Assembly (NCBI RefSeq): GCF_024166365.1
Contig: NC_064834.1
Coordinates: 60,616,001 to 60,680,000 of the forward strand
Direction: 5' to 3'
DNA length: 64,000 nucleotides
From: Elephas maximus indicus
Taxonomy: Eukaryota; Chordata; Mammalia; Proboscidea; Elephantidae
Shown piece after piece: positions 1 through 11,884 of this stretch (positions within the stretch are counted from its first letter, which is position 1; every line of letters begins with the position of its first letter). Under the pieces are notes generated by a model. It did not search any database and was not told the origin of the DNA. It saw only the letters and a program-made list of their open reading frames with translations. The translations under genes were made by a program, and so were the position numbers.

Positions 1-455
1 AAAAACTTCTTCAAGATCCAGGAAAACGAGGCAATCCCATTGAGTTCCGGCTCTCACAGGATTCACTGTATATGCTAGCATCTTGCAATTGTTTCTACAG
101 GGGACAGTTTTCGTTTGGTTTGGCTTTAGATATCCAGCATTCAACACCCACCATTTCATTTCTGTTAGCACCTCCATCTCCTGATTGGGAGAATCCCCCA
201 ACTTGTGACTGCTTGGTAATCCCCACCAGATAGTACTGCCTCATCTACTTGTGAAAGTCAAGGAGACCACAGAGTTTCTCCACCACTCCCTTAGGCAGGC
301 CAGTGACCCAGGTTTGGCCAGTCAGATGCTTATTCCTGGGACTTTGTATCTTGGCCAAGTGATTCCAAGTAGAGGGAATGTTTGAAGGGCAAATTCAGCA
401 GTGACAGTAGCCTTTTGACAGCAACTAGTCCTGATGCTCCAACACCAAGATTACC

Positions 456-530
456 AATGTTGTTGTTGTTGTTAGTTACTTAGTTAGCTGCTGTCAAGTC
501 GGCTCTGACCCACCTTCATAGTTGTTAGTG
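456..530 (-). repeat. Possible RTE/AfroSINE 3'-end remnant
   Basis: A short GTT repeat followed by gctgctgtcaagtcggctctgac, resembling the shared 3' end of AfroSINE and RTE. Too short to assign to one or the other. Confidence 0.35.
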
Positions 531-734
531 TGTTTGAGTCCATAGACCACGAGTAACCTCCCATAAATCCCTTCCCCTCCCACCTTTTTTTTTCCCCTAA
601 ATATCAGCAGAGTTGGTCTCTTATGTTTGCAAATGAGGGCCCAGCTGGTAAAGTTTTTATCACGTGTGTAATGTGTCCAACCACATGTCTGTGCAATAAA
701 CTACCTCCAATTCATTGCAGGTTCTTCAGTGGTA

Positions 735-903
735 AAATCAAACCAAAACCCACTGCTGTCGAGTCGATTCCGACTCATAGCAACCCTATAGGACAGAGTA
801 GAACTGCCCCATAGAGTATCCAAGGAGCACCAGGAGGATTCGAACTGCCGACCTCTTGGTTAGCAGCTGGAGCACTTAACCACTACGCCACCAGGGTTTC
901 CTC
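735..903 (-). mobile_element. AfroSINE (standard length)
   Basis: A tRNA-derived SINE typical of afrotherian genomes, read here from its 3' end. The A box-like and B box-like regions lie at the right end. A near-perfect 12-bp target-site duplication flanks it (723-734 and 904-915, one mismatch), so the insert is complete. Confidence 0.9.
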
Positions 904-1710
904 TCTTCAATGGTAGAGACCACATTTTCTATCATCTCTTTCTATTCTACCAGTAAAACTAGATGTTCAAGAAGAGCTGGGTGACACTAACTGATACTGA
1001 CCAAAGATAGGGAAAGAGATTAGATGACCTCACAAGTCAATATATCAATCAATGAAGTTCACTGAGAAGAGGCCAAACAGAAGCATCTTAAAATCTCCTA
1101 GAGCGGATTTGGTTTTAAATAATATAAGAAGTCAATGTACAAAAGTACAAGAATATAAATAACTACTCTACATGTATACGTCATGAGATATTATGTCTTA
1201 GGTGTTTAATTTTGAAGTCACGCTGAACATTATGTTTTAATCAATGAACCTTGCTTCACAGGCAATGAGCAGCATTTCTGTTAATTAGCATCAGATCTAG
1301 CTCTTACACGTATGTCCTCTAATTCTGCACTCACACGTTGGGGTGGGGGGTGGGCAATAGCCACCTCTCTTTCATTTTACCCACATGGGCTTTGTTCACC
1401 CACTGTTACCTCACCTTTTGTCCCCTCCTTGGCAAAGGACACCTGGAACACATACACTTGCATCTGTAGATGTTATTCCTTGGCCCATGATCATGGGAAA
1501 TGCGTTTGCCTTCATAACAGAATCACCAGTAGTCCCGCCCCCACACATACACCTTTCCAGGCCCTCCTACCACATCCAGCTTATGCAGGGAATATAACAA
1601 ATCTGCAAATGGCCGTTGCCTACCCAGGATCAGCCTGTGCTGGGGGAGGCAACAGAGCCTCTCAGATAGGGGCAAAGTCTCTGGAGTCGGGCCGCTTCAG
1701 TGAGACCCCT

Positions 1711-1890
1711 GGCTCCATCACTCACAACTGTGCAACCTTGAGTAAGGCATTTGACTTCTTTCAGCTTTGGTTTCTTTGCATGTAAAATTGGACTACTAAT
1801 AGTACCCATCTCATAGCGTTGTTGGGAGGATTAAATGAAGCAACGAGTACATAGCACTTAGAAGAGGGGCTGGCACTTAAGAAGTACACA
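1711..1890 (+). repeat. MIR SINE
   Basis: Matches the MIR core order: a conserved tract around the start of the 'control' region, a T-rich 'tttctttgcatgtaaaattgg' analogue, then 'ctcatagcgttgttgggaggattaaa'-type sequence and a final 'agcactt' tract. Old and diverged. Confidence 0.75.
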
Positions 1891-2530
1891 GTAAAATAGG
1901 TGTTTGCTATGGCTCTGCCTTCAAGGAGGCATCTGAAGAGACCTTTCTGCCAGTCTTCACAGCAATCCCATAGACTCAAGTGTTCCTCATCATCAGCAGT
2001 GTCGCCCTGTTTTTTCTACAGGTGGTCCCCCTTCCTTACCAGATACTCTTTGAACAAGGTTCCCAGGCCCAGTGATGGGCTCTACTGATTCATCCACGCC
2101 CTCTCTTCCCTGGCTGCCACCAAACCCAGCAGTGCAGAGGGGTAGGCAGTGTGTTTGCTGACTCCACTGGGAAGAGAAGGGTGACTGGCAGGATTGGAAA
2201 TCTTAACCTAAACATGATCAGCGGTGCAGCAGCAAGACAAAAACGCAGCGACAGAGCAGTGCTGGAGAGTGAGGACAGGCGGGGGTCCAGGCTGCTGGCA
2301 AAAAGGGGAGTGTCCCATCATCCATGAAGGAACATGGGGGTCTGTAGTCTGGGGGTGAAGAGAACAGAAATTTCCAGGTAAAAAGTCGGCCTCAATCAAG
2401 CTGGGGCATTCCAGGCCCCAAGAATGCAAAGAAAGGGGAAAATGGGAGAACGGGAACTAACATTGAGTGAATGACTATTTTGTACAAGATCGTTTCATAC
2501 CTATTGTTTTCAATCTTCACTATACCCTGT

Positions 2531-2757
2531 TATTGCTGTTAGGTGCTATCGAGTCAGCTCTGACTCACAGAGACCTTATATATAATACAACAAAACATCA
2601 CCCAGCCCTGCACCATCTTCACCATCATTGGTAAGACTGAGTGCACTGTTTTAGCTACTGTGTCCATCTCTCTCATTGAGGGATTCCCTCATTTTCACTG
2701 ACCCTCTACTTTACCAAACATTGTGTTCTTTTCTAGCAATTGGTCACTAAACCCTAC
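2531..2757 (-). mobile_element. RTE-type LINE 3' fragment
   Basis: It begins with the same gttaggtgc...gagtc motif found at AfroSINE 3' ends and continues into sequence absent from the SINE, ending in a run around 'ctgaccctctactttacc'. This matches what I recall of the 3' part of the elephant RTE LINE, truncated at its 5' side. It supports the pairing of AfroSINE with an RTE partner. Confidence 0.7.
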
Positions 2758-4756
2758 AAGGCACCATTATTAACCACTCCCATCTGTTTGAAGAAAGGAA
2801 AAAATGTGGATCGAAGAAGCCAGAGAACCAAGCCAAGGCCACATACCTCTAAGTGATGAAGAAAGGATTTGGGCCCAGGTCTTGGTGACTCCAAAGCCCA
2901 TGCTCACTCTATCCTACCAAGCTAGCACCTCTGCCCTCCCAAGGAGCCACCAGGGGGTCAGGCAGGAAACCAAAGCTGGATCTCAGGCAGTGAGGATAAT
3001 TTTTGGAAGTGGGCACAAGAGAGAAACAGGAGTAGTAAACAGGGGACTCCGAATCAGCTCAGCACTCAGCTTGACAGGGGATAGCAATGGTCCTGGAGTC
3101 TGGGGAGGGGCTGGCCCTGAAGGTGGGGGATAAAGGAGCTCAGTTTTGGATTGAAGGGATGGGGAGGGGGAGAAAAAGCCAGGACACCATGACAACAAGA
3201 CTAAAGATAAAGGTATTGGTTGTGATCATGGAGAAAAGAAAATCCACTAGCTCTCTTGGGGACTCAACAAAGGATTTTGATCTTATTGGTGCTGAGCTCC
3301 CAACCACTGAGCTAACCAGACTACCTGAGGCTGCACAGAATACAGCATGTGAAGGGGGCAGAAGAAGATTCTGGGGTCAGACTGACTATAAACCACTAGT
3401 GATGTAACAGCACAAACACTTTGTTTAAATAGGAAACAGCATAATGGAAGGGAACACTTAGTCCTCTCCTTTTTATCTCAGCGAATAGAGCTGAGTCAGG
3501 TTTCACCATATAAGACAAAATGGGTAAAGTCAGGGGAAAGACACAAAGTGCCACAAAGGAAGAGTCCCTGAGGACAAAGGAAAGGAGGTTGAGATTGTTG
3601 ACGGTGCAGATGAAGAGGCTGTCAAGCGAGGCTGTGACAACTTTCTAGGGTGGTGAGCGGTCTTACGCAGGGGTCATGAGTGGGCCTTTCTCCTTACTAA
3701 AATGAGCTCGCACAGCAGGCCAGGGATGTGCCAACGGATCAGAGCACTGGGACCCAACCAGGAGAGACCCTAGACTGGTTTCATAGAAGTCACCTGCCTG
3801 TTCCACTTCCATCATAAACTCGCCAGTACTGTAGTCACATTCAGACATCACTATTAGAGCATTATCTTTCTGTTCCCATCACCCCAGCTGAGCCAGCACT
3901 CCAGTCCATCTTTGTTAAATGAACGTTACCTGCATTCTTGCCTACAGTCATGGGCTGGGTTCCAACCTCTTGAGGACAGCCGAGTGGCAGCCACGTGCCA
4001 GCCTCCATATCAGTGTAAGAGAGTTAGTGAGGGTCTTCCCCAGGACTTACTTGAGATCTACCCCAGAGCTCACAGTGTACCTCAACCCACTTCCTAGGTC
4101 ATCCGGCGATCATCCCTCTCGCCATAGGACCACACTGCCACCTGCTGGCAGAACACGCAGGAGGGCCTCAGATGCAGCTTTAAGATAAGCCGCGTGCTTA
4201 CCTTGCATGTTGGATAGTCTGCCCCCGCCCACCTAACCTTTGGCAGGCGACACTGGTAGCTGGAGAAAGCTCAGGCTCCACTCCTTGTGATTCCCCAAGC
4301 ATCTCCCGGGACTTATCCTCTTTTTTGAAACTCTTATTATTCAGAAACATGTGCCCTGCACCACACTACCCACAGGCAAAAGGAAAGTGTGCAGGGGTGG
4401 TGGAGAGAATCAGGTCACCTTCTATTGCAGGCTCACGCATTCTCCAAGGGGTTCCACTACAGCCCCTGGTCACACCACCTGAGAAGCCTCTGTTCTCTAC
4501 CATGAGGGTTGTTGTATGTTGGCCTTAAATGTTAGCTACTCAGAAATGAGAATGCAACTTAGAGCCATGATGTCTTGTGTGAAACCTTCTTTTGAAACCT
4601 TCTGGAGAGATCAAGAAAGCGCCAGCATCAAAAGTGTCTCATTTTAAATAGGAGAATTATAAGGTATGTGAATTATATCTCAAGGAAGCTGCTGCTTTTT
4701 TAGAACACATTTTGGTTTGGAAGACACGGACGTACATACAGTGCTGGCGTTCAGGG

Positions 4757-4905
4757 AGACCCCTCACAAGAGCTTCTGGTTCAGTCCTCACAACCACCCT
4801 AAGAGGAGATTCTACCTCCCACTAGCTTTAAACAAGGAGAAACTGAGGCTCAGAGAAGCTCGCAGCTAGTTCATGGTGCCATCTGCCTCAGAATATGTGT
4901 TCCTA
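4757..4905 (-). repeat. MIR-like fragment
   Basis: Contains cctcacaaccacccta, ggagaaactgaggctcagagaa and cagctagttc in the order expected for a reversed MIR. Diverged. Confidence 0.5.
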
Positions 4906-5004
4906 ACCACGATAGCCTTTCACGAGTTACTTATATAATGGAAAAATAAAATTTTCCTTACTAAAAAAACAAACTTTCCCTTTTGATTTAAAAAAGTAAT
5001 GACA

Positions 5005-5133
5005 TAGGCAGCAACCAAGATGTCCTTCAATAAGCGAATGGATAAACAAACTGTGGTACATCTACACGATGGAATATCATTCAGTAATAAAACGAAATGA
5101 GCTATCAAGTCACAAATAGACGTGGATTAGTAT
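5005..5133 (+). mobile_element. Old L1 3' end, left part
   Basis: Resembles the 3' region of ancient mammalian L1 ('accaagatgtccttcaataag', 'tggtacatc', 'aatatcattcag'). It is interrupted at 5134 by an LTR and resumes at 5583. Confidence 0.65.
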
Positions 5134-5577
5134 TGTCTCAGTCATCTAGTGCTGCTAGAAGAGAAATACCACAAGTGAATGGCTTTAACAAAGAGAAATT
5201 TATTTTCTCACAGTCTAGTAGGCTAAACGTCTAAATTCAGGGCGTCGGCTCCAGGGGAAGGCTTTCTCTTTCTGACGGCTCTGGAGGAAAGTCCTTCTCA
5301 TCAATCTTCCCCTGGGCTAGGAGATTCTCTGAGCAAGAACCCCAGGTCCAAAGGACACACTCTGCTCTGGATGCTTGCTTTCCCTGGGGCCACACCCCAG
5401 GGAAACTCCGTTTATGTTGGATCAGGGATATGACCTGGTAAGGGTGTTACAATCCCACCCTAACCTTCTTTAACATAAAATTACAATCACAAATAGGGAC
5501 AACCACCGAATACTGGGAATCATGGCCTAACCAAGTTAAAACACAAGTTTTGGGGGGATATAATTCAATCCATGACA
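5134..5577 (-). mobile_element. Solo LTR, MaLR type
   Basis: A 444-bp element that starts TGT and ends ACA, flanked by a perfect 5-bp duplication AGTAT (5129-5133 and 5578-5582), the length expected for ERVL/MaLR. The sequence resembles the reverse complement of MLT1/MST LTRs (ctgcta...ataccaca, aaatttattttctcacag). No internal retroviral sequence is attached, so it is a solo LTR nested in old L1. Confidence 0.8.
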
Positions 5578-5582
5578 AGTAT

Positions 5583-6480
5583 GAATCTTACGTGCTTACT
5601 GCTAAGTCAAAGGAGACAGCCTGAAAAGGTTACATACTATATGAGTCCAATATATGACATCCTGCAAAAGGTAAAACTATAGAGATAGTAAAAAATCAGT
5701 GGTTTCCAGGGGCTTAGGGGAGGCCACGGAGGTTTGAATACGAAAGACACAGGGAATTTTTTAAACTCTTCTGTATAACACTGTAATTGTGAATACATGA
5801 CACTATGAGTTTGCCAAAACCCACTGAATTTACAGCACAAAGAGTAAAACTTAATGACTGCAAAAGCTGAAAAAGTATTTAGGAGATCAGAGGAATCCCA
5901 CAATAGAACACAGAAAGTGACAAAACAACCCATCTGTATTACAAATGTGTGAAGGGGCATGGGGGAGAGAGGTGCCGACCCATGTAACTTTGGAAATGGA
6001 GGCTGCAAAACTAAAGACAAAGGAATTGCACATAAGCACAGTATTCGAGTTGGTAAGTTCTTTCCCACGCTGGTAGGTGGTAAAGGGTAACAATCCTGAT
6101 GCTGCTATACATGTACGCCAGCACTGAACAATTAAATACGTGGATGGTGGGTGGTCGGGGGTTATAGATAAGCAAGGGGAAGAAGCTAGGATGATCTGTG
6201 CGGTAATGGATTCGAGCTGGAGATTTCAATATGAACACATGGTTAGCTTAATATAGACACAGATGGTTATGTATATATTTGTAGATATATATATAAGTGT
6301 GTATATGAGTTTAAACACATACATTTCCTTGCTTTGTCAGCTAAGAGGGCCTAAACACAATAACACCAAGCAGGTCCAAGCAGGAAGTTGTGGGTTTCAG
6401 TGGCAATGAGCACACTAGTGCCCAGATCGTTGTTTCTAATACAATTCTTCAATAACAGGATTTGGGCCCCTTGGAGAAAT
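5583..6480 (+). mobile_element. Old L1 3' end, right part
   Basis: Continues the L1 3' region split by the LTR ('gcctgaaaaggttacatact', 'gtggtttccaggggctt', 'ctgtataacactgtaattgtg'). The right boundary is uncertain; from about 5880 it may pass into a different old L1 subfamily. Confidence 0.6.
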
Positions 6481-6548
6481 GGCTGATTCCAGGACTGGGA
6501 CAAGAAATACACAAGATGAACATCTTGTAGCGCCAGAAACTGAGTGTT

Positions 6549-6568
6549 AAAAAAAAAAAAAAAAAAAC
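6549..6568. repeat. Poly-A tract
   Basis: A run of about twenty A, possibly a retroposon tail; no body could be assigned. Confidence 0.8.
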
Positions 6569-6731
6569 CACGATGAGGGTATCAAAGGGATACAGGTGTC
6601 AACTGAAAGAACTCCCAGTAGCCACAGCTGGGACAATTTGAGCCACAAAATAGTGTTCATTATAACCCAAAGTCAGTGTGGGCCTTCAAACTGTATTTCA
6701 GTTTCCTCATGTAGTCCCTTCCAACTTTAAA

Positions 6732-6779
<48 letters not shown>
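6732..6779. repeat. (TG)n microsatellite
   Basis: About 24 uninterrupted TG dinucleotides. Confidence 0.98.
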
Positions 6780-6781
<2 letters not shown>

Positions 6782-7057
6782 AGGGTCCACTTGGACAAGT
6801 AGAACACAAAGCATTCTGGCTTAAGAAAGCCAACCCTGTGACCCTCCATTATCCTGCCCTCCTCCCTACCCATCGCCTCTCAGAAGCCAGCACAGCTACG
6901 GCTGTTGCTTGAAACGTCACAAAGTGCTTCATGTTGCGTCTTCATGTCATTGCTGGTATAAGTCCCCCAGCTGTTGGGAAACACCAAGGTCAGAACCTCT
7001 CTTACGGCTGAGTACAACACTGATTCCTTTCACAACTGCCCGCTCCTAATTCTGATT

Positions 7058-7234
7058 AATCTGATGAGAAATGATCGATCGTCGCTCCGCTGGAGAAGTG
7101 CCGGGGAGCCAGGTTCTGGGGGCAGGCTTCTCTCACTGGCACCACTAATCTGATGAGAAATGATCGATCGTCCCTCCGCTGGAGAAGTGCCAGGAGCCGG
7201 GTTCTGGGGGCAGGCTTCTCTCCCTGGCACCACT
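7058..7234. repeat. Tandem duplication, two 89/88-bp units
   Basis: Unit 1 at 7058-7146 and unit 2 at 7147-7234 begin with aatctgatgag and end with ggcaccact. They differ by about four substitutions and one single-base deletion. Both contain the short palindromic run gatcgatcg. Function unknown. Confidence 0.95.
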
Positions 7235-8164
7235 GTCATGGATGGAGATGTTACCAGAGGGTAGACAAGCTTCCCTGTAGTCCATTCTTGGGGTGTTCAA
7301 GGCTAGGACCCCCATATCTGTATCCTTCTTACATGCTCACTACCTAGTACATAAAACCTCATGATGGGATGTAGTGAGCGAGACAAAGAAACGAGATCAG
7401 CTTCCCTGGAGTTACTCTATAAATTTAGCATACTACCCACCCTCCCCCCCAAAAAAACACTTTTTTTAATCCTTTATTTTAAAATGAAAAGAAGTGATTG
7501 TTTTGATCCACACTTTTATCTCCCTATTTTCCCTCTGGCACATCAGTTTGATCCTGGTCCTCACTCTTCACAGGGCCACCTCATCTACTTTAGGGTCTCT
7601 TGGACACGGCAACGCAGGTCTAAGCGAGCAGCTCTGGGCATCACGCACCTGGAAACTTTGCTTCTTAGGCGTGAGCCAATTAAATAAAAGTTTCCTCTGA
7701 GGCTGCTTGGGAACTGACAGGCTCAACAGCCTGATGAACAAACAGTGGAGTTGCCGTCACACTTGAGTTACGGTCTGTTTAAACTCCAAATCAGCTTCAA
7801 CTCACGCAAGGAGGATATCACAGAGGAGACTGAGTCCTGACGGAGATTGTCATCCGACTTTTAGAGGGATGATAGATGAAAAACATGGTTAATATGTTCT
7901 ATCATTTGAGGAAAAACTTCTCCTTTTCAGCCCAATCTTACAGAGCATAAGTATGAGCAAGTGTGGACCAATGGTATTCAAAAATCAATCTGTGGTGGAT
8001 CAAAATATATGCTGCTGTTGTAAGGCACTGCTCCTATGCTTTATTGGCCTTGTTACAAATACAACCTGAGAACCGACCATGTATTTTGCTTTCACTCACG
8101 TAGCAGGTTGGAATCAATGATCCTTAAAAGAAAAAAAGGAAGTAGGGGAACCTTGGCTAAGATG

Positions 8165-8325
8165 TTTAAAAAAAAAACAAACGTCGAGTTGATTCCAACT
8201 CATAGCGACTCTATAGGACAGAGTATAACTGCCCCATAGGGTTTCCAAGGAGCACCTGGTAGATTTGAACTGCCAACATTTTGTTTAGCAGTCTGAGCTC
8301 TTAACTATTCTGCCACGAGGCTCTA
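8165..8325 (-). mobile_element. AfroSINE (diverged)
   Basis: Matches the standard element from the 3' A-rich end through to the A-box end, but it lacks a few bases near the 3' tail and ends in a damaged 5' region. Target-site duplication unclear. Confidence 0.8.
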
Positions 8326-8529
8326 AGTTGTTGTTAGGCACGGTCAGTGTAGGCTCACCCTGTTCGTTAAGATTTTCTTAGCTGCCACCCTGGTTCTGAA
8401 TGGTAAACAAAGATTGGTTCATTTCATTTTCTGCTACCCAAGTTGGGGAAAGTAATGAATATTGCCCACCACACTTGGGTGAATGGCCAAAGTATGCTTG
8501 TACTTATCCCTCTTTCCAGACCATTCAAA

Positions 8530-8830
8530 TTAAAGTTTTAATTTTAAGTCTCAATGAGACTAGTTTAAAAAAGAATATAGCCACACAATGGAATAGTCTA
8601 CAGTCATTAAAAATAGATTTATATGTACCGATATGGAAAAATAACTTGGCTATATTACCAAACTAAAAAAGCCAATTGTATAGGTGTACAATGACTCAAT
8701 GTGTGCATGTATATTCCTTTACATATACACACATACTCATTCTATATGTTACTGAATACAAAGAAAGAAATCGGCAAAAATTATATAGCAAGTAATAGTG
8801 GTTACATCTAAGAGGTATCTTTATACTGGA
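8530..8830 (+). repeat. Old L1-like 3' fragment
   Basis: AT-rich sequence with 'cacacaatggaatagtctacag', 'gttactgaatacaaag' and 'gtaatagtggttacatct', resembling old L1 3' UTR. Diverged and uncertain in extent. Confidence 0.4.
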
Positions 8831-9500
8831 TTCCAAAAGAAGCAGACCCTATGACCAGGATCTGAGTGTAGTTTATTGGGAGATGAACCCAGGAAGCACC
8901 AGTAGGCAAGTGGGGAAGTGAGACACAGGGCAAGGTATCATGGTGGGCAACTGGTGCTCAACCCCACTGGGAAACCCAAGAAGATAGCACAGAACATGCC
9001 TCAGGTATCCCAGCCACAGGATGAAGAAGTCTATTTTCCCATTCCCAACCATCATGGTCTCAGGTCACAGGGACATTAGCCCTCCCCACCCTTTGGGCTT
9101 CCCCCATGTGTGCAAGTCAAGAGAAAACCCACTAGGGTGCAAGTAAGGAACAATGAGAGCTGTGGCAATGAGGGAGGTGCCTACAGCATCTGCTATATGT
9201 TGGATTATGGAAGATTGCATTTGCGACATTTTTATATGCTTTTTTGACATATAAGTTTTAAAATCAGAAGCAAACTGAGATAAGAAAAATACTCACCAAA
9301 ATAATAGATTTTCTAAAGAAGAAAAAAGTTTGCAATTAAGCCAGAAAGAGTAGGGAGGCCAGGGATCTCTCCTGAGAGAGGGGCCTTCCACCTAAAAGAC
9401 ATCTACCAGAGTCCCCAGCACCGAAGATCAGCTTGCCTGACAGGCAGGGGAGCAGCAGGATGCAGAAAGAGGCAAGTGAACAGGGCAGAGTTCTGACATG

Positions 9501-9506
9501 TTTATT
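9501..9506 (-). promoter_or_regulatory. XPNPEP1: Distal polyadenylation signal AATAAA of XPNPEP1
   Basis: A canonical hexamer on the minus strand about 395 nt after the stop codon, followed within 30 nt by a T/G-containing stretch. It is the best candidate for the main mRNA end. Confidence 0.6.
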
Positions 9507-9686
9507 CACAGATCATAAATAGTCTCATGGGCATGAAGGTGATCATGAGTGATGCACTAGCACCTGGAGCCTGACCATCGCACAGCGCTCCATTCCACGT
9601 CACTGGCCGGGGACTCCCTGTGGCTGCACGGGGCGCCGCCCGACCGAGTGCTCAACTTTGTGGGCCCCCGCTTCTGGTGTAGCAAT

Positions 9687-9692
9687 TTTATT
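9687..9692 (-). promoter_or_regulatory. XPNPEP1: Proximal polyadenylation signal AATAAA (alternative)
   Basis: A second canonical hexamer on the minus strand about 210 nt after the stop codon. It could give a shorter 3' UTR. Use cannot be judged from sequence. Confidence 0.35.
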
Positions 9693-9900
9693 CTTGGCTT
9701 GTTCTCAACAATTAAAAAAATCATAAGACCAAATGTTTGCAAGAAAATATCAAAGAAGGTAAGAAGGTTTTCAATTCTTAAGAGTCTAAAAGTAAAAAGG
9801 GGATGCAGGGAGGAAGGAGAGGAGAGGAGAACGATGGCCAGGGTCTGCCACATTTCTCCCTTTCCCCAGAGGTTTTTACAAAGACAAAACGAGGGAGGTA

Positions 9901-10029
9901 TTAATGCTGTCTGGAGATGGGCTGAGTCTCCCTGATGAGCCACTCAAGGGCCTCCTGGCGGCCCTGCTTCTGCAGCTCCTTCCCAATCACGTCTCTGCAG
10001 GTCAGGTGGTAATTGTTGAGCCAGTCACA
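9901..10029 (-). CDS. XPNPEP1: XPNPEP1 coding exon 19 (residues 582-623), stop codon
   Basis: It encodes Cys-Asp-Trp-Leu-Asn-Asn-Tyr-His through the C-terminal Ile-Ser-Arg-Gln-His (human ends Ser-Lys-Gln-His) and the TAA stop at 9901-9903. Acceptor is CTGCAG|TGTGAC. It is 43 codons including the stop. Confidence 0.97.
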   Translation of the reverse strand, partial: CDWLNNYHLTCRDVIGKELQKQGRQEALEWLIRETQPISRQH

Positions 10030-10354
10030 CTGCAGGGGGAGAAGGACAGACAGCATTCACCCTAACAGCTTCACCAAAAGGCGACCCGGGCATGAGCAAG
10101 GGGTCCCAGGGCTGAAGTCACAAGTTGAGAGTAAGGTGCACAAAACCCCTTCTCCTTCCTCATGGGCAAGTGACTTTCTTGTATTCCATTCCTCTGGAGA
10201 CCTGAGAAAGAGGCCTGTTGGCTGGGTGACAGGCTATTATCACTTGTGGTGAAAATGCTCCCTGGTTAGTCTACTGCATGTGCACTGGGAACCACTGTGA
10301 GGGAACCATAAATATCTGGTGACAAGCCATGGCTTTAGGCTTCCCTGAGTGAGG

Positions 10355-10506
10355 AAAACTAAACCCATTGCCATAAAGTCAATTCCAACTCATAGCGACC
10401 CTATAGGACGGAGTAGAACTGCCCCATAGAGTTTCCAAGGAGTGCCTGGCAGATTTGAATTGCCATCCTTTAGGTTAGCAGCCGTACCACTTAACCACTA
10501 TGCCAC
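10355..10506 (-). mobile_element. AfroSINE
   Basis: Standard-length copy with a slightly eroded 5' end. A 10-bp duplication ctgagtgagg / ctgagtgaga flanks it (10345-10354 and 10507-10516, one mismatch). Confidence 0.88.
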
Positions 10507-10550
10507 CTGAGTGAGAAGTAACTGGTAACTAGGTGCTCCCTTTGATAGGA

Positions 10551-10895
10551 ATCCTGGAGCCATACCCACAGGCCACTACAAGACAGCCTGGTTCCAACTG
10601 GTCCCGACTGGGCAGAGTGTCTCTCAGTCAGGAGCTCCTACACCCACCCAGATGGGCTCATTCCGTTACACCTGAGCTACCTCTTGGGAAGGTGGCCAGG
10701 GGAGAGGGGAATGCCTGAAGAACAACCCCTGGACTAGGGTGAAAACTCTTGCTAAGAGACAGACCTGAAACTGTCCTGCCAACACACTGAGTTTCCTGTC
10801 CTGTATATGCTGACAAAGTGGAATAAACTAAGATCAGCCAAGCCCATGTGGCTCTTGTGCGTATGGTTGTCTAGCTGAACTCAAAACCTTTGGTG
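10551..10895 (+). mobile_element. LTR-like sequence, copy A
   Basis: Shares ordered blocks with copy B at 12461-12760: gccactacaaga, ctcctacacccacc with ggctcattcc, gtttcctgtcctg, and a gaataaac poly(A)-like block followed by gcccat. The combination of an AATAAA-type hexamer with downstream sequence resembles a retroviral R region, but no family name could be assigned. Confidence 0.5.
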
Positions 10896-11884
10896 GTCAA
10901 GGACTGTGGTGCTGCAGAGTGGTGCTGGGTGTAGCGTGACTTTCCGACCCTCAACCAAATGTGGTCACATCAGGAAACAAAAGGATAAAGAAGGAGGTGC
11001 TGACTAGACTTGCTGCCTGGGTGGGGGCTGACCCTTCTATGACCTGATGGTAAAAGCTCTATGCAGCAGTGAAAGGGTTAAATCCTCCCCTTAATGAGAG
11101 GAGGAGGAGACGACATCTAGAGAGAAGCAAGTTTTACCAAGAGGATAACAACCTACTCTCTTCGTGTTGCCCATGAAGCAGACCTGACCAGATACCCAGG
11201 CTGCAGTGAAGGTGGCAAGAACAATACCACCACTGGTTTGACTGTTGCAAATGAGCCAAATACCATTTGGGGAGGCAGTGGCATTACAAAAACACTGGCT
11301 TTGGGGACAACAGTTCGGATCAGGCCCTGAAGTCTGGCTGAGGGGTCAAGCCTATGAGAGATTGAGAGCAGAGAGATGGTAGCACTGACGATTGGCTCTG
11401 ACCCCACCAGGGCTTCAATCTAATGATAGCCTACTAGCCCCTGCCCGGAGATAGGGGAGAGATGGGATGGTGTCAAAAGCAGACAAAAAGCTACGGGTCA
11501 CAGCAAGCCCAGTGGAGCTACAAGGCAGCCTGCTACATAGCAGCTCAACAGTGAGGACGACAGCAGTAGCCTCGGGTAGCCCTGGGGTCACAGGGAAACT
11601 CCCAAGGCCCTTTTGGTTGGCTAAGCAACATTTCAAGGGCTCTGACAAGTCTGCAGGCTTCCCATGTTCTTGTCTGACCAAAGTCTTCTGCTGCCATCTG
11701 GTAACAAATGATGGAAACTCCCTAAAGTAACTGCTAAAGATAGTCTGGGAGACAGTAAGGGGCAATGACCAAGTGTTTTAAAAGCTCAGTAGACAGAACC
11801 TCGCTCTGGGGTATGACTGTGCCTTCAGATAAAATGAAGCCCCAGACTTATTAAGTAGTCTGTGGGAAAGGGCCCCTTTAAAAG

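Larger units (their letters stand above)
1..9480. other. Intergenic 3' flank of XPNPEP1
   Basis: No exon-like or conserved coding sequence was recognised. The part I can explain is repeats: AfroSINE at 735-903 and 8165-8325, MIR at 1711-1890, an RTE fragment at 2531-2757, old L1 from about 5005 with a nested LTR, a poly-A tract at 6549-6568, a TG microsatellite at 6732-6779 and a tandem duplication at 7058-7234. I see nothing identifiable at about 904-1710, 1891-2530, 2758-5004, 7235-8164 and 8830-9480. Confidence 0.6.
9487..9900 (-). other. XPNPEP1: XPNPEP1 3' UTR (probable extent)
   Basis: Sequence after the stop codon up to the likely poly(A) site. It is GC-rich with several CpG in the middle (about 9550-9680). 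Two AATAAA hexamers occur on the minus strand; the more distal is taken as the main site. The end point is estimated to within about 20 bases. Confidence 0.6.

Noticed and set aside
735..903. tRNA-like A and B boxes considered as a tRNA gene
   Set aside because: They belong to the AfroSINE head; no cloverleaf with proper acceptor stem is formed, and the same sequence recurs many times with target duplications.
3509..3650. Short open frame beginning Met-Gly-Lys considered as a small gene
   Set aside because: No similarity to known proteins, no splice or promoter context.
9557..9943. Open frame of 128 codons on the minus strand
   Set aside because: Overlaps the XPNPEP1 3' UTR and last exon in another frame; no family similarity.
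11415..11765. Open frame of 116 codons on the minus strand between the LTR-like copies, tested as a possible retroviral gene
   Set aside because: No motif of gag, protease, polymerase or envelope proteins could be seen.
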